This document shows positions 1-7,810 of a stretch of DNA of 64,000 nucleotides, one piece after another (position 1 is the first letter of the stretch; each line of letters begins with the position of its first letter). The stretch comes from a virus. The position numbers and the translations under genes are program-made. The notes beneath the pieces are model-generated. The model was given only the letters and a program-made list of their open reading frames with translations, was not told the origin of the DNA and did not search any database. The DNA is taken from positions 1 to 64,000 of IMG/VR virus record IMGVR_UViG_3300034375_008262, one strand, 5' to 3'.

Positions 1-640
1 TCCTTGGTTTGCGTTGGACTTCTTGATACCAATCCATATCAGGATATTGCTTGATTGGATCACGCACATACTCGAGTTGTTCCTCGTTATAGCGATGTTT
101 GCCATCATACAAAACAGTTTTAGCAAGCACTGGAAACAGCTTTATACCGCCCGTTACAGCGTCTACAAGCGTCTTACAGCGTTCAAAGTGTTCAGGATCC
201 ATCAACACGTCAATATTTGTTTCTACACGGTAATCGTATAACAATTCGGCAACACTGAGACAATGAGAAGGATTTCCCGATTCATGATGTAGACTGATAT
301 GGACCACATCAAAACAATGCCAGTGTCTTCTCCACCAACTGAGACTTTGACTGGCATTGGTGCTCAAGCATATTTTTATATCATGTGCCATTTTAAGTGT
401 ATTACACAACCTCGGTAGGTGTTTCCACAGTGTAGGCTCACCACCAATCAAATACAGTCTAGTGGGTCTGTCATGTTGCTTGATATATTTCAGCAGTGCT
501 GTTTCTAATCTACCTACGTCAGGCCAGCGCACTGTGCCTTCATTGGCACCAGGAAAACAATAGCTACACCGGTAATTACAAGTGTTGCCCAAGTCTAATT
601 CAATGACAAAGTCAGTATCGTGATTTTCAATATGCTTCAT
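1..640 (-). CDS. Radical SAM protein, 3' end cut by window edge
   Basis: The reading frame starts at an ATG (638-640) that overlaps the TGA of the upstream gene by four bases (ATGA) and stays open to the left edge, so about 213 N-terminal residues are visible. The cluster-binding motif is CNYRCSYC with Cys21, Cys25 and Cys28, and the SAM-binding GGEP lies at residues 66-69. Unlike the twitch-type proteins nearby, there is no N-terminal cysteine region: the core begins almost at once, as in the protein at 11656-12624, its closest relative here. Radical SAM enzymes cleave S-adenosylmethionine with a 4Fe-4S cluster to start radical chemistry. The substrate is unknown. It is the last visible gene of the leftward island. 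Confidence 0.85.
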   Translation of the reverse strand, partial: MKHIENHDTDFVIELDLGNTCNYRCSYCFPGANEGTVRWPDVGRLETALLKYIKQHDRPTRLYLIGGEPTLWKHLPRLCNTLKMAHDIKICLSTNASQSLSWWRRHWHCFDVVHISLHHESGNPSHCLSVAELLYDYRVETNIDVLMDPEHFERCKTLVDAVTGGIKLFPVLAKTVLYDGKHRYNEEQLEYVRDPIKQYPDMDWYQEVQRKPR

Positions 641-2016
641 AACAAATGTGCTAATTCAGGAAACACTGTTTTAGCATCAACTCCTCTGATAGCATCTAGT
701 TTGTTTACATATTCTTTGAACCCTGGCAGCACGTGGCTCTTGTCGTCTGCGTCCATGTGATTCAATATTGCTTCCCAGCGTCTCCAACCATAAGGATTGT
801 GTTCCCAAAAGGTAGAGTCCGTTGTCCAATTATCTCGCAGATAGTTTTTAAATTTACCAAACAATTCACGTATTTCTGCTTTGTCCTCTTTGGGCAATAT
901 TTGTATACTCAAAAACGTTGGTATGTATAGTAGGTGCATGTTCACTAAGCCGCCGCCTGCTTTTACACCTCGGATTTCTTCTGTGTTGACTTTTTTAAAA
1001 TCCTGTGATATTTTCCAATGTATAAAATCTGGCAAATGTTTTATGTTGAAAATTTGTATAGCAGTAGCAATACTTGGGCGTATGTTGTCTGGTGTATTAT
1101 CCAAAATGTGTAAATTGCGTTCTACTGTATCCCAGTCAGTAGGATAACGTATGTAGTTGTTGCGTGGTCCAGCAGCGTCCATGCTAACACCTACTTTTAC
1201 TATTTCAAAATGACTCCACAACTCAATTAAATCTTTATCGACCAATATGCCATTTGTATTGTAGCGTAGACGTATGCGTTTGTTGTATCCTTGTCTAACA
1301 ATTTCTTCAATGAACTTTTTGTGTTCAGCAATCATTAGTGGTTCGCCGCCAGCAAAGTATACTTCACGTAGATTGGGTATTTGTTTGTATAAGTCGTCCC
1401 AGAATATTTCTTGTTCATGCCACTTGTTGTTGAAAGCAGCTTTATCCCACTGCATCTGTCTTTTGACTTCTGGATCTTCTAGCTGTGGCTCTAATACTTT
1501 CCAGTCCTTTACCCACTTGCTACTATCATGTGGCGAACACATTACACACTTGATATTACAAGTATGCCCAAGACGTAGGTCTAAATATTGTAGTTCTTCT
1601 TTGTAGTATCCATTTTTGTGTGTTTCGTTTAATAAATCTTGTATATCAAGACCACGTTCCATCCACGTTCCTGTTTCCCACACACGTTTGCTTACTACAC
1701 CTTTTGATTCTTCAGCAAAACATTTACTACAACTTGCAGGTATTTTTCCGTCCATCATAGTGCGTCTAACACTACGCATGTATTCGCTGTTCCATGCTTC
1801 CATAGGAGATGTTGTTGCAAAGTTTATATGCTGTCCGCTATCGTCTTTTACAATACCCACTGTATGATCCGTGCCTGCTCCGCTGGCATTAGCACTACAG
1901 CACAAACGCATATCTCCATTAGGTCGTGTTGCCATGTGTATCCAAGGCAAAGCGCAAAATGTTTCTGTTGCTTCTGCTTTTAGTCTATTGTTGAATAAAT
2001 CTAAAAAATCTTTCAT
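637..2016 (-). CDS. N-terminal-twitch radical SAM protein
   Basis: 459 residues. The N-terminus has the pattern seen in twitch/SPASM-like cysteine regions: Cys21 in FCALPW, a CC pair at 39-40, and Cys96/Cys99 (CSKC). The radical SAM core follows, with CNIKCVMC (Cys153, Cys157, Cys160) and GGEP at 223-226. This order, auxiliary cysteines before the core, resembles the family named N-terminal twitch radical SAM, which is common in marine phages; no substrate is established for it. The start ATG overlaps the upstream methyltransferase TGA (ATGA) and its own stop overlaps the next radical SAM gene, so three genes are translationally coupled. All core cysteines are intact, so I infer an active enzyme. 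Confidence 0.88.
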   Translation of the reverse strand: MKDFLDLFNNRLKAEATETFCALPWIHMATRPNGDMRLCCSANASGAGTDHTVGIVKDDSGQHINFATTSPMEAWNSEYMRSVRRTMMDGKIPASCSKCFAEESKGVVSKRVWETGTWMERGLDIQDLLNETHKNGYYKEELQYLDLRLGHTCNIKCVMCSPHDSSKWVKDWKVLEPQLEDPEVKRQMQWDKAAFNNKWHEQEIFWDDLYKQIPNLREVYFAGGEPLMIAEHKKFIEEIVRQGYNKRIRLRYNTNGILVDKDLIELWSHFEIVKVGVSMDAAGPRNNYIRYPTDWDTVERNLHILDNTPDNIRPSIATAIQIFNIKHLPDFIHWKISQDFKKVNTEEIRGVKAGGGLVNMHLLYIPTFLSIQILPKEDKAEIRELFGKFKNYLRDNWTTDSTFWEHNPYGWRRWEAILNHMDADDKSHVLPGFKEYVNKLDAIRGVDAKTVFPELAHLL

Positions 2017-2618
2017 TTACGTCCGATCAATAGGTATCTATCATATAATGGCAAGTTGAGTGTATCTTTATACATTATATCTCCTAGCTCACTTGCTTTA
2101 ACAAATTCGTGTAGGCTATCATAGCACCTAACATGATCTGACACTTCTTTATAATTATTGTTTTGTAACACAAGCAAACTATTATCAGGCACATTACTCA
2201 ACCAACGGTTGTATTGTTCTTGGGTAATATGCTCTGTGCTTGTGTTAATAACTACGTCAGGCTCATACTCATATTTATATTTGCACATGTCTGCGGTAAT
2301 TGCTGTAAACTTGCCTATCATTTCTTGACGTTTACACATCATGTTTGCTGTTTCTTCGCAGCTAGGATCAATATCAATGCTGCGTATATCATTAATGTCA
2401 AGTCTACTATTGAACAGTAAACTACTTAACACTCCATTCCAGCCGCCGTGGATAACTATGTCCAAAGGTTTTATGGGTGCATAACCAGTTAGTTTTTCAA
2501 TAAGCCAAACTTTGCTTTGTATTTGACCTTTCCAAAAACTTTCAAGCACTCCAAAATGATTTTCACTGTTACGCACAGCGTCCATCCAAAATGCCACATC
2601 GTCCAAGTTTACCAGCAT
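2013..2618 (-). CDS. Putative class I SAM-dependent methyltransferase
   Basis: 201 residues. The central part reads as a Rossmann-type methyltransferase: a degenerate motif I (HGGWNGVL near residue 57), an acidic end of strand two (SIDIDPSC), an ADMC segment near residue 110, and VVINTSTEHI at the motif IV position. Methyltransferases of this size move a methyl group from SAM to a small molecule, sugar or protein; no substrate can be read here. It lies between a glycan-type gene and two radical SAM genes, overlapping both (10 and 4 bases), so it is probably co-expressed with them. The degenerate glycine-rich loop lowers certainty; another Rossmann-fold role is possible. Confidence 0.6.
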   Translation of the reverse strand: MLVNLDDVAFWMDAVRNSENHFGVLESFWKGQIQSKVWLIEKLTGYAPIKPLDIVIHGGWNGVLSSLLFNSRLDINDIRSIDIDPSCEETANMMCKRQEMIGKFTAITADMCKYKYEYEPDVVINTSTEHITQEQYNRWLSNVPDNSLLVLQNNNYKEVSDHVRCYDSLHEFVKASELGDIMYKDTLNLPLYDRYLLIGRK

Positions 2619-3709
2619 GTTTTAACCATTTCTTTTCTTATTTTTTGGAAGTGTTTAAAATTGTGTTTACGTATTTCTAATGTAACGCTGTTTAGTTCTT
2701 CCACACTATGCTTATTAATTATATTATACAATGTTTCTATAGCTTTGTAAAGTCTTTTATCTTCTGGCAACTCGTCATAACTTTCGTCCCATATGCTATC
2801 AAAAGTTTTAAAGCCAAGCTCACGTAAATATCTTAAACTATATTGAGGTCCAACCATTATAAATGCTTGTTTACAAACAATTGGTTTCCATATTTTTTCA
2901 CTAAAAAATATATGATGATGTAAATTGTGTTCTTTGCCATAATGTGTTTCGGTAACTACATTTATCAAACATTCGTTGTAAATCATATTATTGTAATCAT
3001 GAGGTCTACTTCCACGAGAAAAATCTTCTGTATCAAAATTCAATGGTAATTTTGTTTTTGTAATTTCTTTTTGATTATTCAGTATAAAACTTATTTCTTG
3101 TGTATAATTTTGATTATAAGACATAACATTTTGTTCATATGGCATACGATTGTTAAGAGTTTCGTATTGTGTATCTAAACACGTGACTATGCCTTTATCT
3201 AATAAATCAAAATAATCTATTAGTGTCACCGTTTGTAGTCTGTGAGGGTGAGGACGATTATTAAGACAACAAAAGTATGTTGGTTTTAGATATTTTATTT
3301 TATGTAAACGATAATCTATTAAATTATCATACACTCTATGATACCATTCTGGATAATAAAACGTTTTAAAATTTCCAGAAAGCGGCCATTTAGCATATTC
3401 TTTTTCTGCATCTAAAAGAGAAGTTGCGAAAAACACTTTTCCTTGTAAATTATTTTTTACAACAAAACTATCAATTTTACTAAATCTTCTGTAGGCAAAT
3501 CCTTCTAAAATATCATGTAGTATCAAAAATACATTTGGTTTGTGCAGTTCTTTTATGTAGTCCAGTTCTTCTCTGCGTCTAAAATGTTCAATAAAAAAAT
3601 ATTTTCCGTTGCCTTGCCATTCTTCATAGGGGAGATATTGCAAACCAAAAGGGTTTGTATACCTTGTATGTTTTTTATTTGAATAAGCTAGGTCAGTATC
3701 GATTTCCAA
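2609..3709 (-). CDS. Unnamed glycosyltransferase-like phage protein (EK/GFKTF family, copy 1)
   Basis: 366 residues, family not named with certainty. The C-terminal third carries FSEKIWKPI, then a hydrophobic strand, VGP, and LRELGFKTFDSIWDESYD, followed by a helical tail. The same layout recurs in the proteins at 6029-7087 and 9622-10974. A conserved Glu-Lys before an 'all-beta then helix' segment recalls the C-terminal lobe of GT-B glycosyltransferases (GT10/exostosin-like), which is inference only. The middle has CCLNNRPHPHR, matched by SLNNRGHPHR in the 6029 protein. The start is TTG (3707-3709), with an AAGGA 10 bases upstream and no in-frame ATG nearby. It overlaps the epimerase gene by 22 bases, consistent with a sugar-related role. 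Confidence 0.6.
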   Translation of the reverse strand: MEIDTDLAYSNKKHTRYTNPFGLQYLPYEEWQGNGKYFFIEHFRRREELDYIKELHKPNVFLILHDILEGFAYRRFSKIDSFVVKNNLQGKVFFATSLLDAEKEYAKWPLSGNFKTFYYPEWYHRVYDNLIDYRLHKIKYLKPTYFCCLNNRPHPHRLQTVTLIDYFDLLDKGIVTCLDTQYETLNNRMPYEQNVMSYNQNYTQEISFILNNQKEITKTKLPLNFDTEDFSRGSRPHDYNNMIYNECLINVVTETHYGKEHNLHHHIFFSEKIWKPIVCKQAFIMVGPQYSLRYLRELGFKTFDSIWDESYDELPEDKRLYKAIETLYNIINKHSVEELNSVTLEIRKHNFKHFQKIRKEMVKTCW

Positions 3710-4599
3710 TGGTGGATGGTCCTTTCAATACCTTCTTCATAAGATACTTTAGGCGTCCACCCTGTTTTACTTGTAAGCAAGTTGTGATTACTGTTGAGCC
3801 ACCAAATCTCACCATGACGTGGATCTTTTGTATCCCAATTTATTTTTCCTGTCCAATTCAATTGTTCAGCAATGTAATCTGCACAGTGTCTAATTTTACG
3901 AGGATCATCTGGTCCAATTGTATAGAAGTTTCCTTTACATGCATCTCTGTTTTCAATGACTGCCATCCATGCATCTAACAAATCACTAATGTAAATAAAG
4001 TTTCTATATGGTTCTGCGTATCCTAAATTACAAGTATCACCTTTGATCATTTGAGCAATAATTTGTTCTGTCACAAAAAAATCATTGTCCTTACGTCCAT
4101 AACTGTTTGTTTGTCTAAAACTTGCCCAAGGCAAACCGTATGCTCTACCAGCATATTCTAAATATTTTTCACAACCATACTTAGCAACAGCATAAGGAGC
4201 ATTTGGATTAGGCTGAGTATATTCATCAAAAGCAACGCTTTCTTTATAAGTTCCGGTCTTTTCTACTTCATCTGAAATAGGTTGCCAGCCATAAACTTCC
4301 ATTGTGCTTGCAAATACAAAATAAGGTAACGTGCTAAGTTGTCTACATGCTTCGATAAGATTAACTGTGCCAACATAATTTACTTCACTAAAACTTACTT
4401 GTTCATAAAAACTTTTTTGCACTTCAGTTCTAGCAGCAAGGTGAACTACAATGTCAGGATTCACTGACTTTACTTCTTGTTGTATTCCTGTGTGATGTGT
4501 TAAATCTGTTTTAAGCTCATGGACTTCTCCAATTGCTTGTAATCTTGGCAACAAGTGTTGTCCGATAAATCCGCTAGATCCAGTTAGTAATATTTTCAT
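3688..4599 (-). CDS. NAD-dependent epimerase/dehydratase (extended SDR family)
   Basis: 303 residues from the ATG at 4597-4599, chosen because AAGGAG lies eight bases upstream; an in-frame upstream start lacks this. The N-terminus has the NAD-binding loop GSSGFIG at 7-13, AARTEV for the second glycine-rich strand region, the STMEVYG active-site segment at 98-104 and the YAVAK catalytic Tyr136/Lys140. Extended SDR enzymes convert nucleotide sugars (UDP-glucose epimerase, GDP-mannose or dTDP-glucose dehydratase types). Length and motifs are complete. The TRNAPY-like segment (NPNAPYAVAK) is typical of nucleotide-sugar SDRs. Context with glycosyltransferases and a DegT-like gene suggests it makes a modified sugar donor in the host cytoplasm. 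Confidence 0.88.
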   Translation of the reverse strand: MKILLTGSSGFIGQHLLPRLQAIGEVHELKTDLTHHTGIQQEVKSVNPDIVVHLAARTEVQKSFYEQVSFSEVNYVGTVNLIEACRQLSTLPYFVFASTMEVYGWQPISDEVEKTGTYKESVAFDEYTQPNPNAPYAVAKYGCEKYLEYAGRAYGLPWASFRQTNSYGRKDNDFFVTEQIIAQMIKGDTCNLGYAEPYRNFIYISDLLDAWMAVIENRDACKGNFYTIGPDDPRKIRHCADYIAEQLNWTGKINWDTKDPRHGEIWWLNSNHNLLTSKTGWTPKVSYEEGIERTIHHWKSILT

Positions 4600-4631
4600 G
4601 TAAAACTCCTTACTATATTTACAATCCATTA

Positions 4632-4660
4632 AGTATATGTTTATTAGATCTGGTGGTTAA
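4632..4660 (-). promoter_or_regulatory. Possible sigma-70 promoter for the epimerase operon
   Basis: On the minus strand TTAACC (4655-4660) is 17 bases from TATACT (4632-4637). The -10 is good but the -35 matches consensus at only four positions. It would start a transcript about 25 bases before the epimerase ribosome site and would carry the genes down to the left edge. It overlaps the rightward late promoter of the DegT-like gene. Confidence 0.4.
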
Positions 4661-4663
4661 ATA
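4656..4663 (+). promoter_or_regulatory. Late promoter-like GTTAAATA, leaderless type
   Basis: TAAATA is at 4658-4663 and the ATG of the DegT-like gene begins exactly four bases later (4668). The 16 bases GGTTAAATACATTATG are identical to those before the gp25 gene at 46988. T4 late promoters (TATAAATA) start transcription about six bases downstream of the element, so the transcript would begin at or beside the start codon. Confidence 0.6.
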
Positions 4664-4667
4664 CATT

Positions 4668-5255
4668 ATGTTCGATATTGTAGATGAGTTTGAAAGACAA
4701 ATAGCAGATTTTTTTGGTGCTCCGTATGCTGTAAGCACCGACTGCTGCACTCATGCTATTGAATTAGTTTTGCGTTATAAACAAATAAAACATGTTACGG
4801 TTCCAAAACAAACATATTTAAGTGTGCCAATGGCAGCTAAAAAAATAGGAGCAACTGTATCTTGGGCTAACTGTAGATGGGAAGAATATTATAACTTACA
4901 CAGCAACATATATGATGCTGCTGTTTTATGGAGACGAAACAGTTATATAAAAGATAGTTACATGTGTTTGAGTTTTCAATACCGGAAGCATCTTAGTTTA
5001 GGCAGAGGTGGCATGATTTTGTTAAGCAGCAAAGAAGAAAAAGATGATTTAATAAAATTAGGATATGACGGTAGACACAGAAATGCTCCTTGGGCAGAAC
5101 AAGATATTAACAGTATGGGTTACCATTATTACATGACGCCAGAAACAGCACAATTAGGTTTAGACAAACTGCCAGATGCTATTAGGTCTACTCCAAAATT
5201 GTGGACATGGAAAGATTATCCTAATATATATGATCAGGTAGCTCATATGATTTGA
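4668..5255 (+). CDS. Shortened DegT/DnrJ/EryC1-like PLP aminotransferase homologue
   Basis: 195 residues from ATG 4668; a GTG 15 bases upstream is in frame but lies inside the promoter-like element, so I prefer the ATG. The N-terminus (FEREIADFFGAPYAV-like, STDCCTHAIELVL) matches the start of sugar aminotransferases of the DegT family, and SFQYRKHLSLGRGG (Lys107) matches the segment holding the PLP-binding lysine. Usual members have about 370 residues; this one ends soon after, lacking the C-terminal small domain. It may be a minimal or partner-dependent enzyme, or a remnant. Full enzymes place an amino group on a keto-sugar. It runs against the minus-strand neighbours and overlaps the 5221 gene by 35 bases. 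Confidence 0.7.
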   Translation: MFDIVDEFERQIADFFGAPYAVSTDCCTHAIELVLRYKQIKHVTVPKQTYLSVPMAAKKIGATVSWANCRWEEYYNLHSNIYDAAVLWRRNSYIKDSYMCLSFQYRKHLSLGRGGMILLSSKEEKDDLIKLGYDGRHRNAPWAEQDINSMGYHYYMTPETAQLGLDKLPDAIRSTPKLWTWKDYPNIYDQVAHMI

Positions 5256-6036
5256 ATAATCTGTGAATAGGTTGGTATTTGTCGTTTTTACGTAGCTCTC
5301 TGCACAAATAATCTTGCAATATATGCGAATCCTTAATACGATTTGTTTGAACATATATCTCAATATCATGTTGCAATTGGTCTATTAATTTATGTGTAGA
5401 TTTAGTTAATGTCCAGCCTAAGTCTTTGTAAACATTTTCAACTAATAAATTTTTATGACTAGCAATATCTGGATGAATATCTTCTACAACCTTAAAACAT
5501 AATTTCAAATCGTCAAATTCTCTAACTGTAATATTAGGTAGCTTTTTGTCATATAAATTTTTTAAGCCTTTTGCAATTTTTAGATCTTGTTGAGAATAAT
5601 CTATACCAGATAATCCGTGTTCTGCAAGTATTGGATCAAATGCATGGGCTTGCCATAATATGTTTTCTTTAAAAGATTTATTTACTGATAAAATAGAGGT
5701 ATAGTTTCTTACAATATCGTTAGTTACACTCCAATTACGTTGATGCCAAAGCCTACGTTCTTTTGGTGCATGAAACACACTTCCATAATTTTCCCAATGA
5801 GTATTTGTTATCCAGTCAAATCTTTCAAAACCAGACCATAGTATTACAATTTTATCATGTTCTGTAAAATTAAATTTAGCATCTGCTTCAAACACCCTAC
5901 TTGCAATACCAACATTACCCAAGCCAGCAATTGCAAAATTATAAAAGTCTACACCTTTATCAAGTGCCATAATATCTGCCCATGTAGGCCAGCCATACCT
6001 TGTAAAACTACAACCAAAAGCAAATAATCTATCCAT
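5221..6036 (-). CDS. SGNH-like hydrolase-fold protein (copy 1)
   Basis: 271 residues. The N-terminus, LFAFGCSFTRYGW, has the block I serine (Ser10) of SGNH/GDSL hydrolases; FAIAGLGNVGIA matches block II; and EDIHPDIASH near residue 195 provides a D-x-H-P block V. Families of this type remove acyl groups from glycans, lipids or peptidoglycan; the substrate here is unknown. It is clearly related to the 7084-7791 protein (FGCSFTHYYWPCW, GLAGIGNVGIS, DDSHPDIIDH). It starts inside the last eight bases of the 6029 gene, so the two are coupled, and its 3' end overlaps the convergent DegT-like gene by 35 bases. Confidence 0.68.
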   Translation of the reverse strand: MDRLFAFGCSFTRYGWPTWADIMALDKGVDFYNFAIAGLGNVGIASRVFEADAKFNFTEHDKIVILWSGFERFDWITNTHWENYGSVFHAPKERRLWHQRNWSVTNDIVRNYTSILSVNKSFKENILWQAHAFDPILAEHGLSGIDYSQQDLKIAKGLKNLYDKKLPNITVREFDDLKLCFKVVEDIHPDIASHKNLLVENVYKDLGWTLTKSTHKLIDQLQHDIEIYVQTNRIKDSHILQDYLCRELRKNDKYQPIHRLFKSYELPDHIY

Positions 6037-7087
6037 TTTGAATAATCCATTTGTTTATACGTTTTGAATCAAAAAATATTTTATCTTTATAATGATTATT
6101 AAAATGTTCATTATTAGTAGTAGAAAAATTTTTATATACTTCTGGAGGAAATATATTTTCAGTTGATTTAATCATTTCAATTAAATGTTGAAAATTATGT
6201 TTTATTTTATATTCGCAAGCATCATATATGCGTGAATAATTATGATCCTTGTATTTTGCTACCTGTTGCCACACTGCATCTGCACGGGCTTCATCGTCTT
6301 CTATACTGTCAAAACTATAATCAAAAAGATTATCATATAAATCAAATCCTAATTCAACAAGTGCTTTATGATAGTTAGGCACACTAAATGTAATAAAAGG
6401 ACGTTGATGTAAGATTGGCACAAAAGTTTTTTCTGTCATAAACAAACATTCTGTGTTGCTTTCACAAACTACACTCAATGCACTATCACTAAATTGCTCT
6501 GGAGGGTATAGTATTTCGCCGTCCCTTCCTTTCCAATCTAATCTTTTAGCAATCATATAATCAGTAAAATATTTCCATTGGTGTTCTTGTGAAATATTGT
6601 TTGTTGACCAAGAAATGTGACCATAATTTTCACATTTGTTTTTATACAACATATCCATAAAAATACATCGATGAGGATGCCCTCTATTGTTTAAACTTGT
6701 AAACAATTTTTTTGGTTTATTAACTTTATGTAATTTCCAATTTCGATCTATATGAGAATGTAAAACTGCGTTTGCAAAGTAATGCATAAATTGCACTAAG
6801 TTTTTACCTTGTGTAATGTAATGTCTATGATTTAATTTACCTAAGTATGCTGGTCTAAACAAATAAACATTTACATTATTTTCATTTGCAAATGCAAGAA
6901 ATTCTTTCCAAGAGTTTTTATCATTAAAAATGTAAATAATTTCATATTCTTCAAATCCTATCAAATATAAAGTTTTACATTCAGGACGTTGCATTTCTTT
7001 TTTTAACTCGTCAGCCATTTGGACACTCACACTATGAGCCCATACAAACCACCAAATACATCCATTATTATCAATTGGGAAATTCAT
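6029..7087 (-). CDS. Unnamed glycosyltransferase-like phage protein (EK/GFKTF family, copy 2)
   Basis: 352 residues. It shares with the 2609 protein the segment SLNNRGHPHRCIFMDML and the C-terminal pattern FMTEKTFVPILHQRPFITF, ALVELGFDLYDNLFDYSFD, followed by a helical tail. The N-terminal half (residues 1-130) is different and starts with IWWFVWAHSVSVQMADEL. I cannot name the enzyme; a GT-B-like glycosyltransferase is a guess from the conserved Glu-Lys segment and its neighbours. It lies between two SGNH-like genes with 4- and 8-base overlaps. Together the three form an SGNH / EK-family / SGNH block that probably acts on one product. Confidence 0.58.
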   Translation of the reverse strand: MNFPIDNNGCIWWFVWAHSVSVQMADELKKEMQRPECKTLYLIGFEEYEIIYIFNDKNSWKEFLAFANENNVNVYLFRPAYLGKLNHRHYITQGKNLVQFMHYFANAVLHSHIDRNWKLHKVNKPKKLFTSLNNRGHPHRCIFMDMLYKNKCENYGHISWSTNNISQEHQWKYFTDYMIAKRLDWKGRDGEILYPPEQFSDSALSVVCESNTECLFMTEKTFVPILHQRPFITFSVPNYHKALVELGFDLYDNLFDYSFDSIEDDEARADAVWQQVAKYKDHNYSRIYDACEYKIKHNFQHLIEMIKSTENIFPPEVYKNFSTTNNEHFNNHYKDKIFFDSKRINKWIIQNG

Positions 7088-7791
7088 TTCATAAACTCTC
7101 TTGGATTAAAATCAAATACATCTTCTATTTTTTTACCATCTTGTATTTGTTTTTGCAAATTTTGCCAATAATTTTTATTTTCATTGGATACTTCAACGCC
7201 TATAATATTTTCAACTATATCTAAATGATCTATAATATCAGGATGTGAATCATCTAAAACACCAAAAGATTTACTGCCTTTTTCTGCTTGAAAATATTTC
7301 ATTTCTGGTAATGTAGCAGCAAATTTATTATACAAATTATTTACAACAGGTCCAGCTATTTCAGTATCTTCCCAAGAAGACTTAAATGCACTTGCTTGAA
7401 ATTTTATTAAATCTTTATATGTGCCATTTACTTGATTTATAGCAGTGACATTTTTTACAATATCGTGTTCCCAATTCCAAAAATACTTGTGATACTTATT
7501 CCAAATACGTTCACCTATATTACTAAAAACATTGCCGTATTGTGCAAATCCTTCGCCAAGTATTCTATCCTCTCGATTCCAACTGGTCCATAATATCATA
7601 ATTTCATCGTCTTCTGTAAATTTATGTTTTACATCAGCTTCCATAATTCTATAGCTAATACCAACATTACCTATACCTGCTAAACCATAATTGTAAACTT
7701 GTGTGTCAGTTAATTCTCTATCTAAAATTTCAGGCCAACAAGGCCAATAGTAATGAGTAAAACTGCAACCAAATGTGAATAATCTGCGCAT
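7084..7791 (-). CDS. SGNH-like hydrolase-fold protein (copy 2)
   Basis: 235 residues. Block I is LFTFGCSFTHYYW with Ser10, block II is YGLAGIGNVGIS, and block V is VLDDSHPDIIDH near residue 195. A tryptophan-rich stretch (MILWTSWNRED) matches MILW/VILWSGFERFD in the 5221 paralogue. SGNH enzymes are serine esterases or acyltransferase-like hydrolases; the target is not visible. An AAGG ribosome site precedes the ATG (7789-7791). It is divergent from the amidinotransferase gene, with only 19 bases between start codons, so promoter sequences of both strands overlap there. Confidence 0.68.
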   Translation of the reverse strand: MRRLFTFGCSFTHYYWPCWPEILDRELTDTQVYNYGLAGIGNVGISYRIMEADVKHKFTEDDEIMILWTSWNREDRILGEGFAQYGNVFSNIGERIWNKYHKYFWNWEHDIVKNVTAINQVNGTYKDLIKFQASAFKSSWEDTEIAGPVVNNLYNKFAATLPEMKYFQAEKGSKSFGVLDDSHPDIIDHLDIVENIIGVEVSNENKNYWQNLQKQIQDGKKIEDVFDFNPREFMK

Positions 7792-7798
7792 ATATTGC

Positions 7799-7806
7799 CT
7801 TAAATA
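7799..7806 (+). promoter_or_regulatory. Late promoter-like CTTAAATA, leaderless type
   Basis: TAAATA (7801-7806) is followed by four bases and then ATG at 7811, the same spacing as before the DegT-like gene, gp25 and the 59639 gene. No Shine-Dalgarno sequence fits between the element and the ATG. Confidence 0.6.
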
Positions 7807-7810
7807 CTGT

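Noticed and set aside
4653-4667. GTG start five codons upstream for the DegT-like gene
   Set aside because: It overlaps the late element, and the same 16 bases precede gp25, whose known N-terminus begins at the ATG.
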